The translations under genes were made by a program, and so were the position numbers. Below, one piece after another: positions 8,238-17,429 of a stretch of 64,000 nucleotides of DNA. The number at the start of each line of letters is the position of its first letter. The stretch's first letter is position 1. The notes beneath the pieces are model-generated. The model did not search any database. It was not told where the DNA came from and was given only the letters and a program-made list of their open reading frames with translations. Source of the DNA: Orrella dioscoreae. GTDB taxonomy: Bacteria > Pseudomonadota > Gammaproteobacteria > Burkholderiales > Burkholderiaceae_B. The DNA is taken from assembly GCF_900089455.2 (NCBI RefSeq), contig NZ_LT907988.1, positions 3,038,001 through 3,102,000 of the forward strand, written 5' to 3'.

Positions 8238-9773
8238 CTACCGGTAGGTGTCCCGCAGGACGTTCTTCTGGACCTTGCCCATGGCATTGCGCGGCAAGGT
8301 CTCCACCAGGTGGATCTGCTTGGGCACCTTGAAATTCGCGATGCGCCCGCGCAGGGTATCGGCCAGCGCCTGCGCATCCAGTGCGGCGCCGGGCTTGGCC
8401 ACGACGACGGCCACCACGGCCTCGCCGAAATCGGGATGCGGAACGCCGATCACCGCGGACTCGTCCACGCCCGGCAGGTCATCCAGCACGCCCTCGATCT
8501 CCTTGGGATAGACGTTGTAGCCGCCCGAGATGATGAGGTCCTTGTTGCGCCCGACGATGGAGAGGTAATCGTCGGGCACCACCGCCCCGCCCGCCTCGCC
8601 GCCCCAGCGCCCCATGTCGCCCGTGCGGAACCAGCCATCCAGCGTGAATTCCTCGCGATTCTTCTCGGGCATGCACCAATAGCCCGAGAACACGCCATCG
8701 CCCTTGACCTGCACGTGGCCGATGGCGTCCGGCCCCAGCGGCTGGTCCTGGTCATCGGTGATGCGCAAGGACACACCGGGCAAGGGCTTGCCCACGGTGC
8801 CGCCCAGTCGGGCCGACTCGGGCCGATAGGGATTGGAAGTCAGCATGATGGTCTCGCTCATGCCGTAGCGTTCCAGGATCGTGTGGCCGCTGCGCGCGCG
8901 GAAATCGTCGAAGGTCTCGCGCAGCAGCGGCGCCGAGCCCGAGATGAACAGCCGCATGTTGGCGCAATGCTCGCGGCCGAAGCGCGGGTCGGACAGCAGG
9001 CGCACGTAGTAGGTGGGCACGCCCATCATCACCGTGGCGCGCGGCAGCCACTTCAAGGCCAGGTCGGCGTCCAGCTTCGGCGCCCAGAGCATCCTTGCGC
9101 CGGCCAGCAGCGCGCCGTGCGAGGCGACGAACAGGCCATGCACGTGGAAGATGGGCAGCATGTGCAGCAGCACGTCGTCCTGCGACCAGCCCCAGTATTG
9201 GTGCAGCACGCGGGCGTTGGACGAAAGATTGCCATGGCTCAGCATGGCGCCCTTGCTGCGTCCCGTGGTGCCCGAGGTGTACAGGATGGCGGCCAGGTCT
9301 TCAGGGCGGCGCGGCACCGTGTGGAAGGTCTGCGGCAACGATCCGGCTGCCTCCAGCAGGCTGCCCGTCCGGTCGTCGTCCAGCGTGTGCACATAACGCG
9401 TGCCGGCGCGGCGCGCGGCTTCGCTGACCCAATCGAGGTTCTTGCTGGCGCAGACCACCAGGCCTGGCGCCGCGTTCTCCAGGAAATAAGCCACTTCGGC
9501 TTCGCGATAGGCCGTGTTCAGCGGCAGATACACCAGGCCCGCGCGCAAGGTCGCCAGGTACAGCAACAGCGCTTCCGGCGATTTTTCAACCTGCACGGCC
9601 ACCCGCGCGCCGGGCGGCAGGTCCAGCGCGGCCAGGAAATTCGCCAGGCAGGCACTGGCGCGGTCGATGTCGTCCCAGGTGTAGTGCAGCGTCGGCGTCT
9701 CGATGGCCACGCTGCTGCGGTCTTTTGGAAAGCCGCGCTCCAGGACGGCGTACAGGTTCTCGTTGCTGCCCAA
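8238..9773 (-). CDS. matB: Malonyl-CoA synthetase (MatB-like acyl-CoA ligase)
   Basis: A 511-residue ANL-superfamily enzyme predicted to activate malonate (or methylmalonate) to its CoA thioester with ATP. The P-loop is YTSGTTGRSKGAMLSH, followed by YGMSETIMLTSNPY and the hinge/C-terminal motifs SGGYNVYPKEIE and PRNAMGKVQKNVL with the catalytic Lys. The SNPY and GYWCMPEKNREEF segments are characteristic of MatB enzymes. The likely start is TTG at 9773: it sits directly after the upstream stop with a good AAGGGAG ribosome site. An upstream ATG at 9839 would extend into the preceding gene. It is coupled to the enoyl-CoA hydratase-family gene upstream and followed by the Bug receptor gene. The substrate is inferred from motifs and context. 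Confidence 0.85.
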   Translation of the reverse strand: MGSNENLYAVLERGFPKDRSSVAIETPTLHYTWDDIDRASACLANFLAALDLPPGARVAVQVEKSPEALLLYLATLRAGLVYLPLNTAYREAEVAYFLENAAPGLVVCASKNLDWVSEAARRAGTRYVHTLDDDRTGSLLEAAGSLPQTFHTVPRRPEDLAAILYTSGTTGRSKGAMLSHGNLSSNARVLHQYWGWSQDDVLLHMLPIFHVHGLFVASHGALLAGARMLWAPKLDADLALKWLPRATVMMGVPTYYVRLLSDPRFGREHCANMRLFISGSAPLLRETFDDFRARSGHTILERYGMSETIMLTSNPYRPESARLGGTVGKPLPGVSLRITDDQDQPLGPDAIGHVQVKGDGVFSGYWCMPEKNREEFTLDGWFRTGDMGRWGGEAGGAVVPDDYLSIVGRNKDLIISGGYNVYPKEIEGVLDDLPGVDESAVIGVPHPDFGEAVVAVVVAKPGAALDAQALADTLRGRIANFKVPKQIHLVETLPRNAMGKVQKNVLRDTYR

Positions 9774-9774
9774 C

Positions 9775-10572
9775 TCACACTCCCTTGAAAACAGGCTCCT
9801 CGCCTGCAAGAAACGCGCGCACCCCTTCTTGGTGGTCACGGCTGTCGGCGTACGCGAACGCCGCCCGCAACTCCGCTTCGGACAAGGCCGCCGGCTCGGG
9901 CGACAGCAGGCGCGCCGTCTGTTTGTTCAACCGCGCGGCCAGCGGCGCGCCCCGCGTGATGCGGGCAAGGCTGCGGGCCACTTCCTCGTGCACCTGTTCA
10001 TCGGGCACCACGCGGTTCAGCAGGCCTTTGTCCTTCGCTTCCGCGGCCTCGAAGATCCGTCCTTCGTAGAGGATCTCCAGCGTCACGGAGCGGCCTGCCA
10101 AGGCAAGCAGGCCGCGCATTTCGTGCGGCGCCATCGAGAAGCCCAGGCGGCTGATGGGCACGCCGAAGCGCGCCGAGGCGCCCGCGATGCGCAGGTCGCA
10201 CTGGCTGGCCACTTCCAGGCCGCCCCCCACGCACACGCCCTCGATCTGCGCCAGCACCGGGTGCGGGCACTCGGCCACGGCACGCAAGGCCGGCGCGATG
10301 ATGCGCGTGTGATAGTTGAAGACGCCCTCGAAATCGGCGCGCAGGCGCGGGAACTCGCTGATGTCTGCGCCGGCGGCGAAGTTGCCGCCCTCGCCGCGCA
10401 GCACCACGGCACGCAGGTCCGTGTCCTGCGACAGCGTCGTGAAGATGTCCTGGATCTGGCGCCACATCCCGGCGCTGAGGGCGTTGAGCTTGCCCGGGTG
10501 GCTCAAGGTCACCCATGCGATATGGGCCTTGGTTTCAAGCAGGACCTGCCCTGCCTGTTGCGCCTGACTCAT
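9775..10572 (-). CDS. Enoyl-CoA hydratase/isomerase family protein (one catalytic Glu missing)
   Basis: A 265-residue crotonase-fold protein. The oxyanion-hole segment (AAGADISEF) and the GVCVGGGLEVASQCD motif are clear, so the first catalytic Glu is kept. The second Glu, normally in the FGxPE motif, is replaced by Ile (FGVPISRLG). The protein may therefore be an isomerase, hydrolase, decarboxylase or divergent hydratase rather than a standard enoyl-CoA hydratase. The ATG at 10572 follows an AGGAGA site. It is translationally coupled to matB, whose start lies at its stop, so it probably acts on the same CoA ester pathway. Confidence 0.87.
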   Translation of the reverse strand: MSQAQQAGQVLLETKAHIAWVTLSHPGKLNALSAGMWRQIQDIFTTLSQDTDLRAVVLRGEGGNFAAGADISEFPRLRADFEGVFNYHTRIIAPALRAVAECPHPVLAQIEGVCVGGGLEVASQCDLRIAGASARFGVPISRLGFSMAPHEMRGLLALAGRSVTLEILYEGRIFEAAEAKDKGLLNRVVPDEQVHEEVARSLARITRGAPLAARLNKQTARLLSPEPAALSEAELRAAFAYADSRDHQEGVRAFLAGEEPVFKGV

Positions 10573-10704
10573 GAAGGTCTCCTGGCTGACGGGCCTGCGA
10601 CGCGCCGGCCGCCCGGCGCAGGCGTTCGGCGGGTGTCTCCCGGATTCGGATAGTCCCAGGACGAATTCCAGGCCACCGCCTGTCCTCCATCCCACTGTCC
10701 AGGG

Positions 10705-10733
10705 ATTATGGTGAGCGCGCCAGCAGGCCGCAA
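10705..10733 (-). promoter_or_regulatory. Predicted sigma-70 promoter of the crotonase-matB-Bug unit
   Basis: On the minus strand, TTGCGG (10733-10728) and CATAAT (10710-10705) are separated by exactly 17 bp. The -10 matches consensus at five of six positions, the -35 at three. It lies about 130 bp upstream of the crotonase start and past the end of the preceding operon. Confidence 0.45.
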
Positions 10734-10803
10734 GGCTTTCAGCCGCCTGCCAGCTACGGAATTACCCTTCCCTTGAAGTATTTTCCGGGTGAGGCCACCG
10801 GGG

Positions 10804-11583
10804 CTAGAACCGCAGCGGCTCCCCGCGCTTGCCCCCGATGAGCGCACGCGCCCAGCGCCTGGCCGGCAAGCCATAGCGCGCCTCGACATCCTCGGCGCGT
10901 GCCAGCAGCGTGGCGGCCTCCACCTCCAGCGAGGGCCCCGAGAACGCGAGCACGATCTGGTTGCCCGCGTCGATCTGCGGCAGCAAGGCCACCCGGCCGT
11001 CGAAGGCCTCGCGCAGGTTGGCGATGTTGTGCGGAAAGCTCTCGTGCTTGCCGAACAGGTTCACGGTCATGACGCCCACGTCGCCCAGCACGCGGCGGCA
11101 ATTGGCATAGAACTCGACCGAATCACGCACGGGTCCCTGTGCCTGGGCGTCATAGAGATCGACCATCAGCACCGGGCAGTGCCCGTAGCGGACCGGATCG
11201 GCCACCCACGCCGCGGCATCGCCGTGGTCGATGACCAGCCGCAAGGGCGCGGGCAGCTTGAAGAACAGGTGGCAGGCCATGGTGACCTGCGGATTCCACT
11301 CCACCACGGCCAGCGGGCTGGCGGTGTGCTTCAGGCAGAAGCGCGTGAGCGCGCCCGCCCCCAGGCCCAGCTGCCCGATACTGGCCTCGCGCGGCGGCTC
11401 GAGAAAAAGCAGCCAGGCCATCATCTGGCGCGTGTACTCCAGCACCAGCTCGTCCGGCTTGGCGATGCGCATCGCGCCCTGCACCCACTCGGTGGCGAAA
11501 TGCAGGTAACGGATGCCATCGCCTTCGGACAGCGTCACCTCGTCATGCTCGCGCGCTTGTGCCGCGCGTCCTTTCGTCGACAT
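10804..11583 (-). CDS. Spermidine synthase-like protein (Rossmann-fold methyltransferase family)
   Basis: A 259-residue cytoplasmic protein with the SAM/dcSAM-binding fold of spermidine synthases. It has a glycine-rich loop GLGAGALTRF, an acidic residue at the end of strand 2 (VVEWNPQV) and a post-loop aspartate motif MVDLYDAQAQG. The small N-terminal beta domain of true SpeE looks reduced, and the SpeE DSTDP-type motif is not present. Polyamine synthesis should therefore not be assumed. The ATG at 11583 follows the thiolase stop directly (UGA at 11585-11587), so the two genes are translationally coupled. Such short spermidine-synthase-like genes are frequent in Burkholderiales; their role is not known to me. 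Confidence 0.72.
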   Translation of the reverse strand: MSTKGRAAQAREHDEVTLSEGDGIRYLHFATEWVQGAMRIAKPDELVLEYTRQMMAWLLFLEPPREASIGQLGLGAGALTRFCLKHTASPLAVVEWNPQVTMACHLFFKLPAPLRLVIDHGDAAAWVADPVRYGHCPVLMVDLYDAQAQGPVRDSVEFYANCRRVLGDVGVMTVNLFGKHESFPHNIANLREAFDGRVALLPQIDAGNQIVLAFSGPSLEVEAATLLARAEDVEARYGLPARRWARALIGGKRGEPLRF

Positions 11584-11584
11584 A

Positions 11585-12766
11585 TCAGACTCGTTCGAAA
11601 ACCGCGGCAATGCCCTGCCCTCCGCCTATGCACATGGTGACCAGCGCGTAGCGCCCGCCGACACGCTGCAGCTCGTACAGGGCCTTGACCGTGATGATGG
11701 CGCCGGTGGCGCCGATGGGATGGCCCAGCGCGATGCCGCTGCCGTTGGGATTGACGCGCGTGGGATCCAGCGTCAGCTCGCGGGTGACGGCGCAGGCCTG
11801 CGCGGCAAAGGCCTCGTTGGCCTCGACCACGTCGAGCTGGTCGACCGTGAGCCCGGCGCGCGCCAGGGCGGCGCGCGTGGCAGGCACCGGGCCGATGCCC
11901 ATGTATTTCGGATCCACGCCCGCGTGGGCATAGGACACCAGGCGCGCCAGCGGCTTCAGGCCGCGCCGCTCGGCCTGTGCGCGGGTCATGAGCAGCACCG
12001 CCGCGGCGCCATCGTTCAGGCCCGAGGCATTGCCGGCGGTGACCGTGCCGTTCTCCTTCTGGAACACCGGCCGCAGGCCGGCCAGGCCTTGCACGCTGAT
12101 GTCGCGGCGCACGTGTTCGTCGGTATCGAACACGATGTCGCCCTTGCGGCTCTTGATCGTGACAGGCACGATCTGGTCCTTGAAATGGCCCGCATCGATG
12201 GCGGCGGCGGCCCGGCGATGCGACTCGACCGCCAGCGCATCCTGCGCATCGCGCGAGACCTGGTAGCGCGCCGCGACGTTCTCCGCGGTCACGCCCATGT
12301 GCACGCGATCGAAGGGATCCGACAAGGCGCCCGTCATCATGTCCAGCATGGCGGCATCGCCCATGCGCGCGCCCCAGCGCTGCGTCGGCACGATGTACGG
12401 CGCGCGGCTCATGCTTTCCGCGCCGGCGGCCACGGCCACCTCGGCATCGCCGAGCAGGATCGTCTGCGCCGCCGACACGATGGCCTGCAGGCCGGAGCCG
12501 CACAGCCGGTTCACGTTGAAGGCGGGCGTTTCCTGCGACACCCCGGCGTTCAGCGCGGCCACCCGCGACAGGTACATGTCGCGCGGCTCGGTATTGATGA
12601 CGTGACCCACCGCCACGTGACCCACTTCGGCGCCGCCCACGCCCGCGCGCGCCAGCACCGCCTGGATGACGGTGGCGCCCAGGTCGCAAGGCGCCACGTC
12701 CTTGAGCGCGCCGCCGAAATCGCCCACGGCGGTGCGGGCGGCGCTTACGATGACCACGTCTTTCAC
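11585..12766 (-). CDS. Acetyl-CoA acetyltransferase (thiolase, PhaA/AtoB type)
   Basis: A 393-residue thiolase, the usual length. The nucleophilic Cys lies in NVNRLCGSGLQAI. The catalytic His is in GNPNGSGIALGHPIGATG-like sequence near the C-terminus. The second Cys is in TMCIGGGQGIAAVFERV. It either condenses two acetyl-CoA to acetoacetyl-CoA or cleaves 3-ketoacyl-CoA. GTG at 12766 was chosen as start: an AGGAGA site precedes it by 6 bases and the family N-terminus (KDVVIVSAARTAVG) begins there. It heads a two-gene unit with the spermidine-synthase-like gene. Direction (biosynthetic or degradative) cannot be decided. Confidence 0.92.
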   Translation of the reverse strand: MKDVVIVSAARTAVGDFGGALKDVAPCDLGATVIQAVLARAGVGGAEVGHVAVGHVINTEPRDMYLSRVAALNAGVSQETPAFNVNRLCGSGLQAIVSAAQTILLGDAEVAVAAGAESMSRAPYIVPTQRWGARMGDAAMLDMMTGALSDPFDRVHMGVTAENVAARYQVSRDAQDALAVESHRRAAAAIDAGHFKDQIVPVTIKSRKGDIVFDTDEHVRRDISVQGLAGLRPVFQKENGTVTAGNASGLNDGAAAVLLMTRAQAERRGLKPLARLVSYAHAGVDPKYMGIGPVPATRAALARAGLTVDQLDVVEANEAFAAQACAVTRELTLDPTRVNPNGSGIALGHPIGATGAIITVKALYELQRVGGRYALVTMCIGGGQGIAAVFERV

Positions 12767-12927
12767 AGCTGTCTCCTGTCTGGTGGCAAGGCCGCGCAGG
12801 CAGCGCGGCATCGTCGGTGTGTGCCGGCGCCATTTCCGGCCCGCGGCACGATGCAGCCATGATACCGAACCGGCGTATACCCCAGTGGCATGCGGGGTCG
12901 TTCCGGATGACGGGCATCAGGCCTGCC

Positions 12928-12933
12928 TATAAT
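12928..12933 (+). promoter_or_regulatory. Perfect -10 hexamer upstream of the monooxygenase gene
   Basis: TATAAT lies 31 bases before the monooxygenase ATG, in the divergent gap to the thiolase gene. The sequence 17-18 bp upstream (GGATGA/CGGATG) is a poor -35, so an activator may be needed. Confidence 0.4.
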
Positions 12934-12964
12934 TTCAGAACGAACACTCCGAAATGGACCCGCC

Positions 12965-13966
<1,002 letters not shown>

Positions 13967-13981
13967 GGCCGCGCGAACGAC

Positions 13982-14010
13982 AAGGCCCCCGTCCCGCGAC
14001 GGGGGCCTTT
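13982..14010 (+). terminator. Terminator between the monooxygenase and proV
   Basis: A perfect 12-bp stem (13982-13993 with 13998-14009) has a 4-nt loop, followed by TGTGTT. It lies 16 bp past the monooxygenase stop, between convergent genes, and may work in both directions. Confidence 0.8.
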
Positions 14011-14062
14011 GTGTTGCCGCAAGCGCTTGACAGCAGCGCTTGCCGCAAGCCTCGCCCTTAGC

Positions 14063-15334
14063 TCACGACGCCTTTGCCGGCGGCTCTGCGAATTCGACGC
14101 TTGCAGGTTCGGCGGCGGCCGGACCACTCTGGCCCGCCGCACTGTCCGCCGAGGGCTCGATCGCCGGCGGCGTCACCAGCTCCACCACCTTGCGGCGCGA
14201 CAGCATGCCGATGAACTCGTCGTTCTCGCCCGTCACCGCCAGCGGCTGGTCGCTGTGCAGCAGGCGCGCCAGGATTTCATCGAGCCCCGTGGCGGCGGGC
14301 ACCGACGAAATCTCGTCGATGTAGCCCGACACGTCCCGATCGCCGCTGCCCGCCGCCTGGCGGGCGGCATCCACGGTCAGCATGCCGGCCAGGCGCTTGC
14401 CATCCAGCACCGGCGCGTATTCGTAGCGCAGGGCCTGCATGCGCTCCAGCGCGTGCGCCGGACGCGAACGCATGGTCAGCGTCAGCCGGGGCGGATTGAC
14501 GGCGTGCGTCGCGTTCAGCACCTTGCCCCGGTTCACGTCCTGCAGGAAGGCCTGGACATAGTCATTGGCCGGATTCAGCAGGATGTCCTCGGGCGTGCCC
14601 TCCTGCACCAGTTCGCCGTCCTTCAGGATGGCGATGCGGTTGCCCAGGCGCAAGGCCTCGTCCAGGTCATGCGTGATGAAGACGATGGTCTTGTTCAGCT
14701 TGGCCTGCAACTGCAGCAGGTGATCCTGCATCTCGCGGCGGATCAACGGATCCAGCGCCGAGAAGGCTTCATCCATCAGCAGGATCTCGGCATCGGTGGC
14801 CAGTGCCCGGGCCAGGCCCACGCGCTGCTGCATGCCGCCGGACAACTGATGCGGATACTGCTTCTCGAACCCCGACAGCCCCACCTGCTCCAGCCACTGG
14901 CGCGCGCGCTGCTCGCGCTCCTCCTTGCCCACGCCCTGGATCGCCAGGCCATAGGCCGCGTTCTCCAGCACCGTGCGGTGCGGCATCAGGCCAAAGCGCT
15001 GGAACACCATGCTCATCTTGCGTTGGCGGAAAGCCTCCAGCTCGCGCTTGCCCAGCGTGACGACATCGACGCCGTCGACCAGGATCTGGCCGGCGCTCGG
15101 CTCGATGAGGCGGTTGAAATGGCGGATCAGCGTCGACTTGCCCGAGCCCGACAGGCCCATGATGACGTAGATGCTGCCTTCGTCGATGGACAGGCTGATG
15201 TCGCGCAGGCCCAGCGTGTGGCCGCTGCGCGCCAGCAGCTCGTCCTTGCTGATGCCCTGCTGGGCGGCTTCCAGCCACTTCTTCGGGTGCGCGCCGAAGA
15301 TCTTGTAGATGTTCTTGACTTCGATCTTGCTCAT
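14063..15334 (-). CDS. proV: Glycine betaine/proline ABC importer, ATPase subunit with CBS domains
   Basis: A 423-residue ATPase of the ProU osmoprotectant importer. Walker A is GLSGSGKST, the signature is LSGGMQQRVGLARAL, and Walker B is ILLMDEAFSALD, followed by the switch His in ITHDLDEAL. The N-terminal extension (KIFGAHPKKWLEAAQQGISKD) is typical of ProV/OpuAA. The C-terminal third contains a CBS pair, which in this family senses ionic strength, and ends in a short Ala/Glu/Pro-rich tail. The start overlaps the proW stop by 4 bases. It energises betaine uptake under osmotic stress. Confidence 0.96.
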   Translation of the reverse strand: MSKIEVKNIYKIFGAHPKKWLEAAQQGISKDELLARSGHTLGLRDISLSIDEGSIYVIMGLSGSGKSTLIRHFNRLIEPSAGQILVDGVDVVTLGKRELEAFRQRKMSMVFQRFGLMPHRTVLENAAYGLAIQGVGKEEREQRARQWLEQVGLSGFEKQYPHQLSGGMQQRVGLARALATDAEILLMDEAFSALDPLIRREMQDHLLQLQAKLNKTIVFITHDLDEALRLGNRIAILKDGELVQEGTPEDILLNPANDYVQAFLQDVNRGKVLNATHAVNPPRLTLTMRSRPAHALERMQALRYEYAPVLDGKRLAGMLTVDAARQAAGSGDRDVSGYIDEISSVPAATGLDEILARLLHSDQPLAVTGENDEFIGMLSRRKVVELVTPPAIEPSADSAAGQSGPAAAEPASVEFAEPPAKAS

Positions 15335-16188
15335 CGCGTGCCTCCCTTGCGCATGCGTTGCCCATAGGATTGCGTGATGCGGTCGAACAGCACCGCCAGC
15401 ACGACGATGCCCAGGCCCGCCACCACGCCGCGGCCCACCTCCAGGCGGTTGATGCCCAGCAGCACTTCATAGCCCAGGCCGCGCGCGCCGATCATCGAGG
15501 CGATCACCACCATCGACAGCGCCATCATCGTGGTCTGGTTCAGGCCAGCCATGATGTTGGGCAGGGCCAAGGGCAATTGCACGCCGAAGAGCTGCTGGCG
15601 CGAGTTCGCGCCAAAGGCGCGGGAAGCCTCGAGCACTTCGCGGTCGACCAGCCGGATGCCCAGGTCGGTCAGGCGGATGAGCGGCGGCACGGCATAGATC
15701 ACGGTTGCGATCAGCGCAGGAATCTTGCCCAGGCCGAACAGCATCACCACGGGAATCAGGTAGACGAAGCTGGGCATGGTCTGCATGACGTCCAGCACCG
15801 GCAGCAGGATGGAGCGCAGCCAGTCGGCGCGCGCCATGAGGATGCCGAGCGGAATGCCGATGACCACCGACAGGCCCGCGGCCATCAGCATCAGCGACAG
15901 GGTCTGCATGCCGGCGTCCCACAGGCCCAGCAGGCCAAGCACGCACAGCAGGCCGCCCATGGCCACGCTGAAGACCACGCGGCGGCTGACCAGCCAGGCC
16001 AGCACGACCACGACGAGCACGACGGACCACCAGGGCGCGCCGCGCAGCAGTTGCTCCAGCCAGACCAACATGTTGAGGATGGGACGCGAGAGCGTCTCGA
16101 GCGTCTCGGCGTAGTTTGTGACGAGGTGATCGACGAAACCGTCGATCGCGCGCCGTACCTCGCGCGCGGGAATGATTTCGGGAAACAT
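15331..16188 (-). CDS. proW: Glycine betaine/proline ABC importer, permease subunit
   Basis: A 285-residue inner-membrane permease. It has several hydrophobic helices and the ABC coupling (EAA) loop around EASRAFGANSRQQLFGVQLPLALP. It forms the translocation path of the ProU-type importer with ProV and receives substrate from ProX. The ATG at 16188 is preceded by GGAG close to the edge of a large hairpin (16211-16253), so translation initiation may be sensitive to that structure. It is coupled to proV by a 4-bp overlap. Confidence 0.95.
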   Translation of the reverse strand: MFPEIIPAREVRRAIDGFVDHLVTNYAETLETLSRPILNMLVWLEQLLRGAPWWSVVLVVVVLAWLVSRRVVFSVAMGGLLCVLGLLGLWDAGMQTLSLMLMAAGLSVVIGIPLGILMARADWLRSILLPVLDVMQTMPSFVYLIPVVMLFGLGKIPALIATVIYAVPPLIRLTDLGIRLVDREVLEASRAFGANSRQQLFGVQLPLALPNIMAGLNQTTMMALSMVVIASMIGARGLGYEVLLGINRLEVGRGVVAGLGIVVLAVLFDRITQSYGQRMRKGGTR

Positions 16189-16210
16189 GGACAGGATCTC
16201 CGGCTAGAGA

Positions 16211-16253
16211 TGTCTGTTCGCAGGCGCGGAGATTCCGCGCCTGCGAACAGACA
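16211..16253 (-). repeat. Perfect 20-bp inverted repeat (hairpin A) in the proX-proW gap
   Basis: Arms 16211-16230 and 16234-16253 are exactly complementary over 20 bp with a 3-nt loop. No T run follows on the minus strand, so it should form a very stable mRNA hairpin rather than a classic terminator. It ends 22 bases before the proW start codon. Confidence 0.9.
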
Positions 16254-16259
16254 CCGGGA

Positions 16260-16336
16260 GGTCCGTCGGGCGGCCAGGCGCCCGGGAGGCACATCAGCAC
16301 TGCGTCCCGGGCCCTTGCCTGGCCGCCGGGCGGACC
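16260..16336 (-). repeat. Long imperfect inverted repeat (hairpin B) after proX
   Basis: The left arm starting at 16260 (GGTCCG, then GCGGCCAGGC and GCCCGGGA) pairs with the right arm ending at 16336 (TCCCGGGC, 4-nt bulge, GCCTGGCCGCC, GGACC). There are two mismatches and a loop of about 17 nt. It begins 22 bases past the proX stop. With hairpin A it fills most of the 170-bp gap. Confidence 0.85.
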
Positions 16337-16358
16337 CGGCTACAGGCTCAGGCTAGGC

Positions 16359-17429
16359 TCAGAGAGAGGCTTGCACGCGCTCGGCGACGTCCTTGGGGAC
16401 CCACTGGGTCCAGGCCGCGGACTTGTTCTTCAGGAACCACTGGGCCATCTCGGCCGCGTCGTCACCCGTTTCTTCCATGTTGGCCAAGGTCTCGTCCAGG
16501 TCGGCCTGTTCGAGCTTGATCTTGGAGAAGAACTCGGTGAGCTTGGGCGCCTGCTTCATGAAATCGACGTTCAAGGCCGTGAAGACAGGGTTTTCGGGGT
16601 AGGCGCTGGGTTGCGGATCCGAGCACTTGGGATCGGTCAGGCACTCGTGCTTGGCCGCGTCATAGGCCGGCAGGTCCAGCTTGACCAGGTCCAGCGCGCC
16701 GACCAGCGGGGTCGGATACCAGTAGTAGAAGACCACGTTCTGCTTGCGCTTGTAGGCGGAAGTCAGCGCGGCCTTCTGCGCGGCGCCCGTGCCGGGCGAA
16801 TACAGCGTGTAGGAATCCTCGAGCTTGAGCGCCTTGTACAGGTTGGTGGACACCACCTCGCAGCCCCAGCCTGCCGGGCAGCCATAGAAGCGGCCCTTGT
16901 TGGGCTCTTCGGGGTCGGTGAACTCGTCCTTGAACTTCGGCAGGTCGGCCGCCGACTTCAGTTCGGGGAAACGCTCGGCGGTATAGCGGGGAATGAACCA
17001 GCCTTCGCCGCCCATGAAGAGTTCGCCGACGCGCTTGACCTTGCCGCGCTTCTCGGCCTGGGCCCACGGTTCGGCGACGCTGTTCAGCCAGATCTCGCTG
17101 TTGATGTCGAGGTCACCGCGCTCCAGCGCGGCCAGGGCCGGCAGGGTCTCGGTGGGCAGGACTTCCGACTTGCAGCCATAGCCCTTCTCCAGGATGGTGC
17201 GTTGCACCTCGACCAGGATCAGGTTGGACTCCCAGTTCATGCCGCCGAAATTCACGGGACGCTTGAGTTCGCACTGCGGGGTTTCCGCAGCCTGGGCCAC
17301 GCCCGACACGCCACCAAGGGTGGCCGCGATGGCGCCAGCCAGGGCGGCGTGACGCAAGCGGCTGGAAAAAGGCATGACGGCGCGACGGGACGCATCCGTG
17401 CGCGCGCTGGACAGTTGCTTGGTACTCAT
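16359..17429 (-). CDS. proX: Glycine betaine/proline ABC importer, periplasmic binding protein
   Basis: A 356-residue periplasmic receptor for quaternary ammonium osmolytes. A long N-region and hydrophobic core end at a Sec cleavage site around VAQAAE. The mature part contains the OpuAC fold with conserved VNFGGMNWESNLI, NSEIWLNSV, CPAGWGCEVV and VFYYWYPTPLV; the aromatic residues form the cation-pi betaine box. The ATG at 17429 is chosen because AAAGGAGG lies 9 bases upstream; a second ATG 6 bases earlier would be too close to it. It is the first gene of proXWV, so it can be expressed above the membrane components. Confidence 0.94.
   Translation of the reverse strand: MSTKQLSSARTDASRRAVMPFSSRLRHAALAGAIAATLGGVSGVAQAAETPQCELKRPVNFGGMNWESNLILVEVQRTILEKGYGCKSEVLPTETLPALAALERGDLDINSEIWLNSVAEPWAQAEKRGKVKRVGELFMGGEGWFIPRYTAERFPELKSAADLPKFKDEFTDPEEPNKGRFYGCPAGWGCEVVSTNLYKALKLEDSYTLYSPGTGAAQKAALTSAYKRKQNVVFYYWYPTPLVGALDLVKLDLPAYDAAKHECLTDPKCSDPQPSAYPENPVFTALNVDFMKQAPKLTEFFSKIKLEQADLDETLANMEETGDDAAEMAQWFLKNKSAAWTQWVPKDVAERVQASL

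Noticed and set aside
16211..16336. Reading the proX-proW hairpins as ordinary terminators
   Set aside because: No T run follows either hairpin on the coding strand, and proW-proV need read-through; an RNA-stability or attenuation role is more likely.
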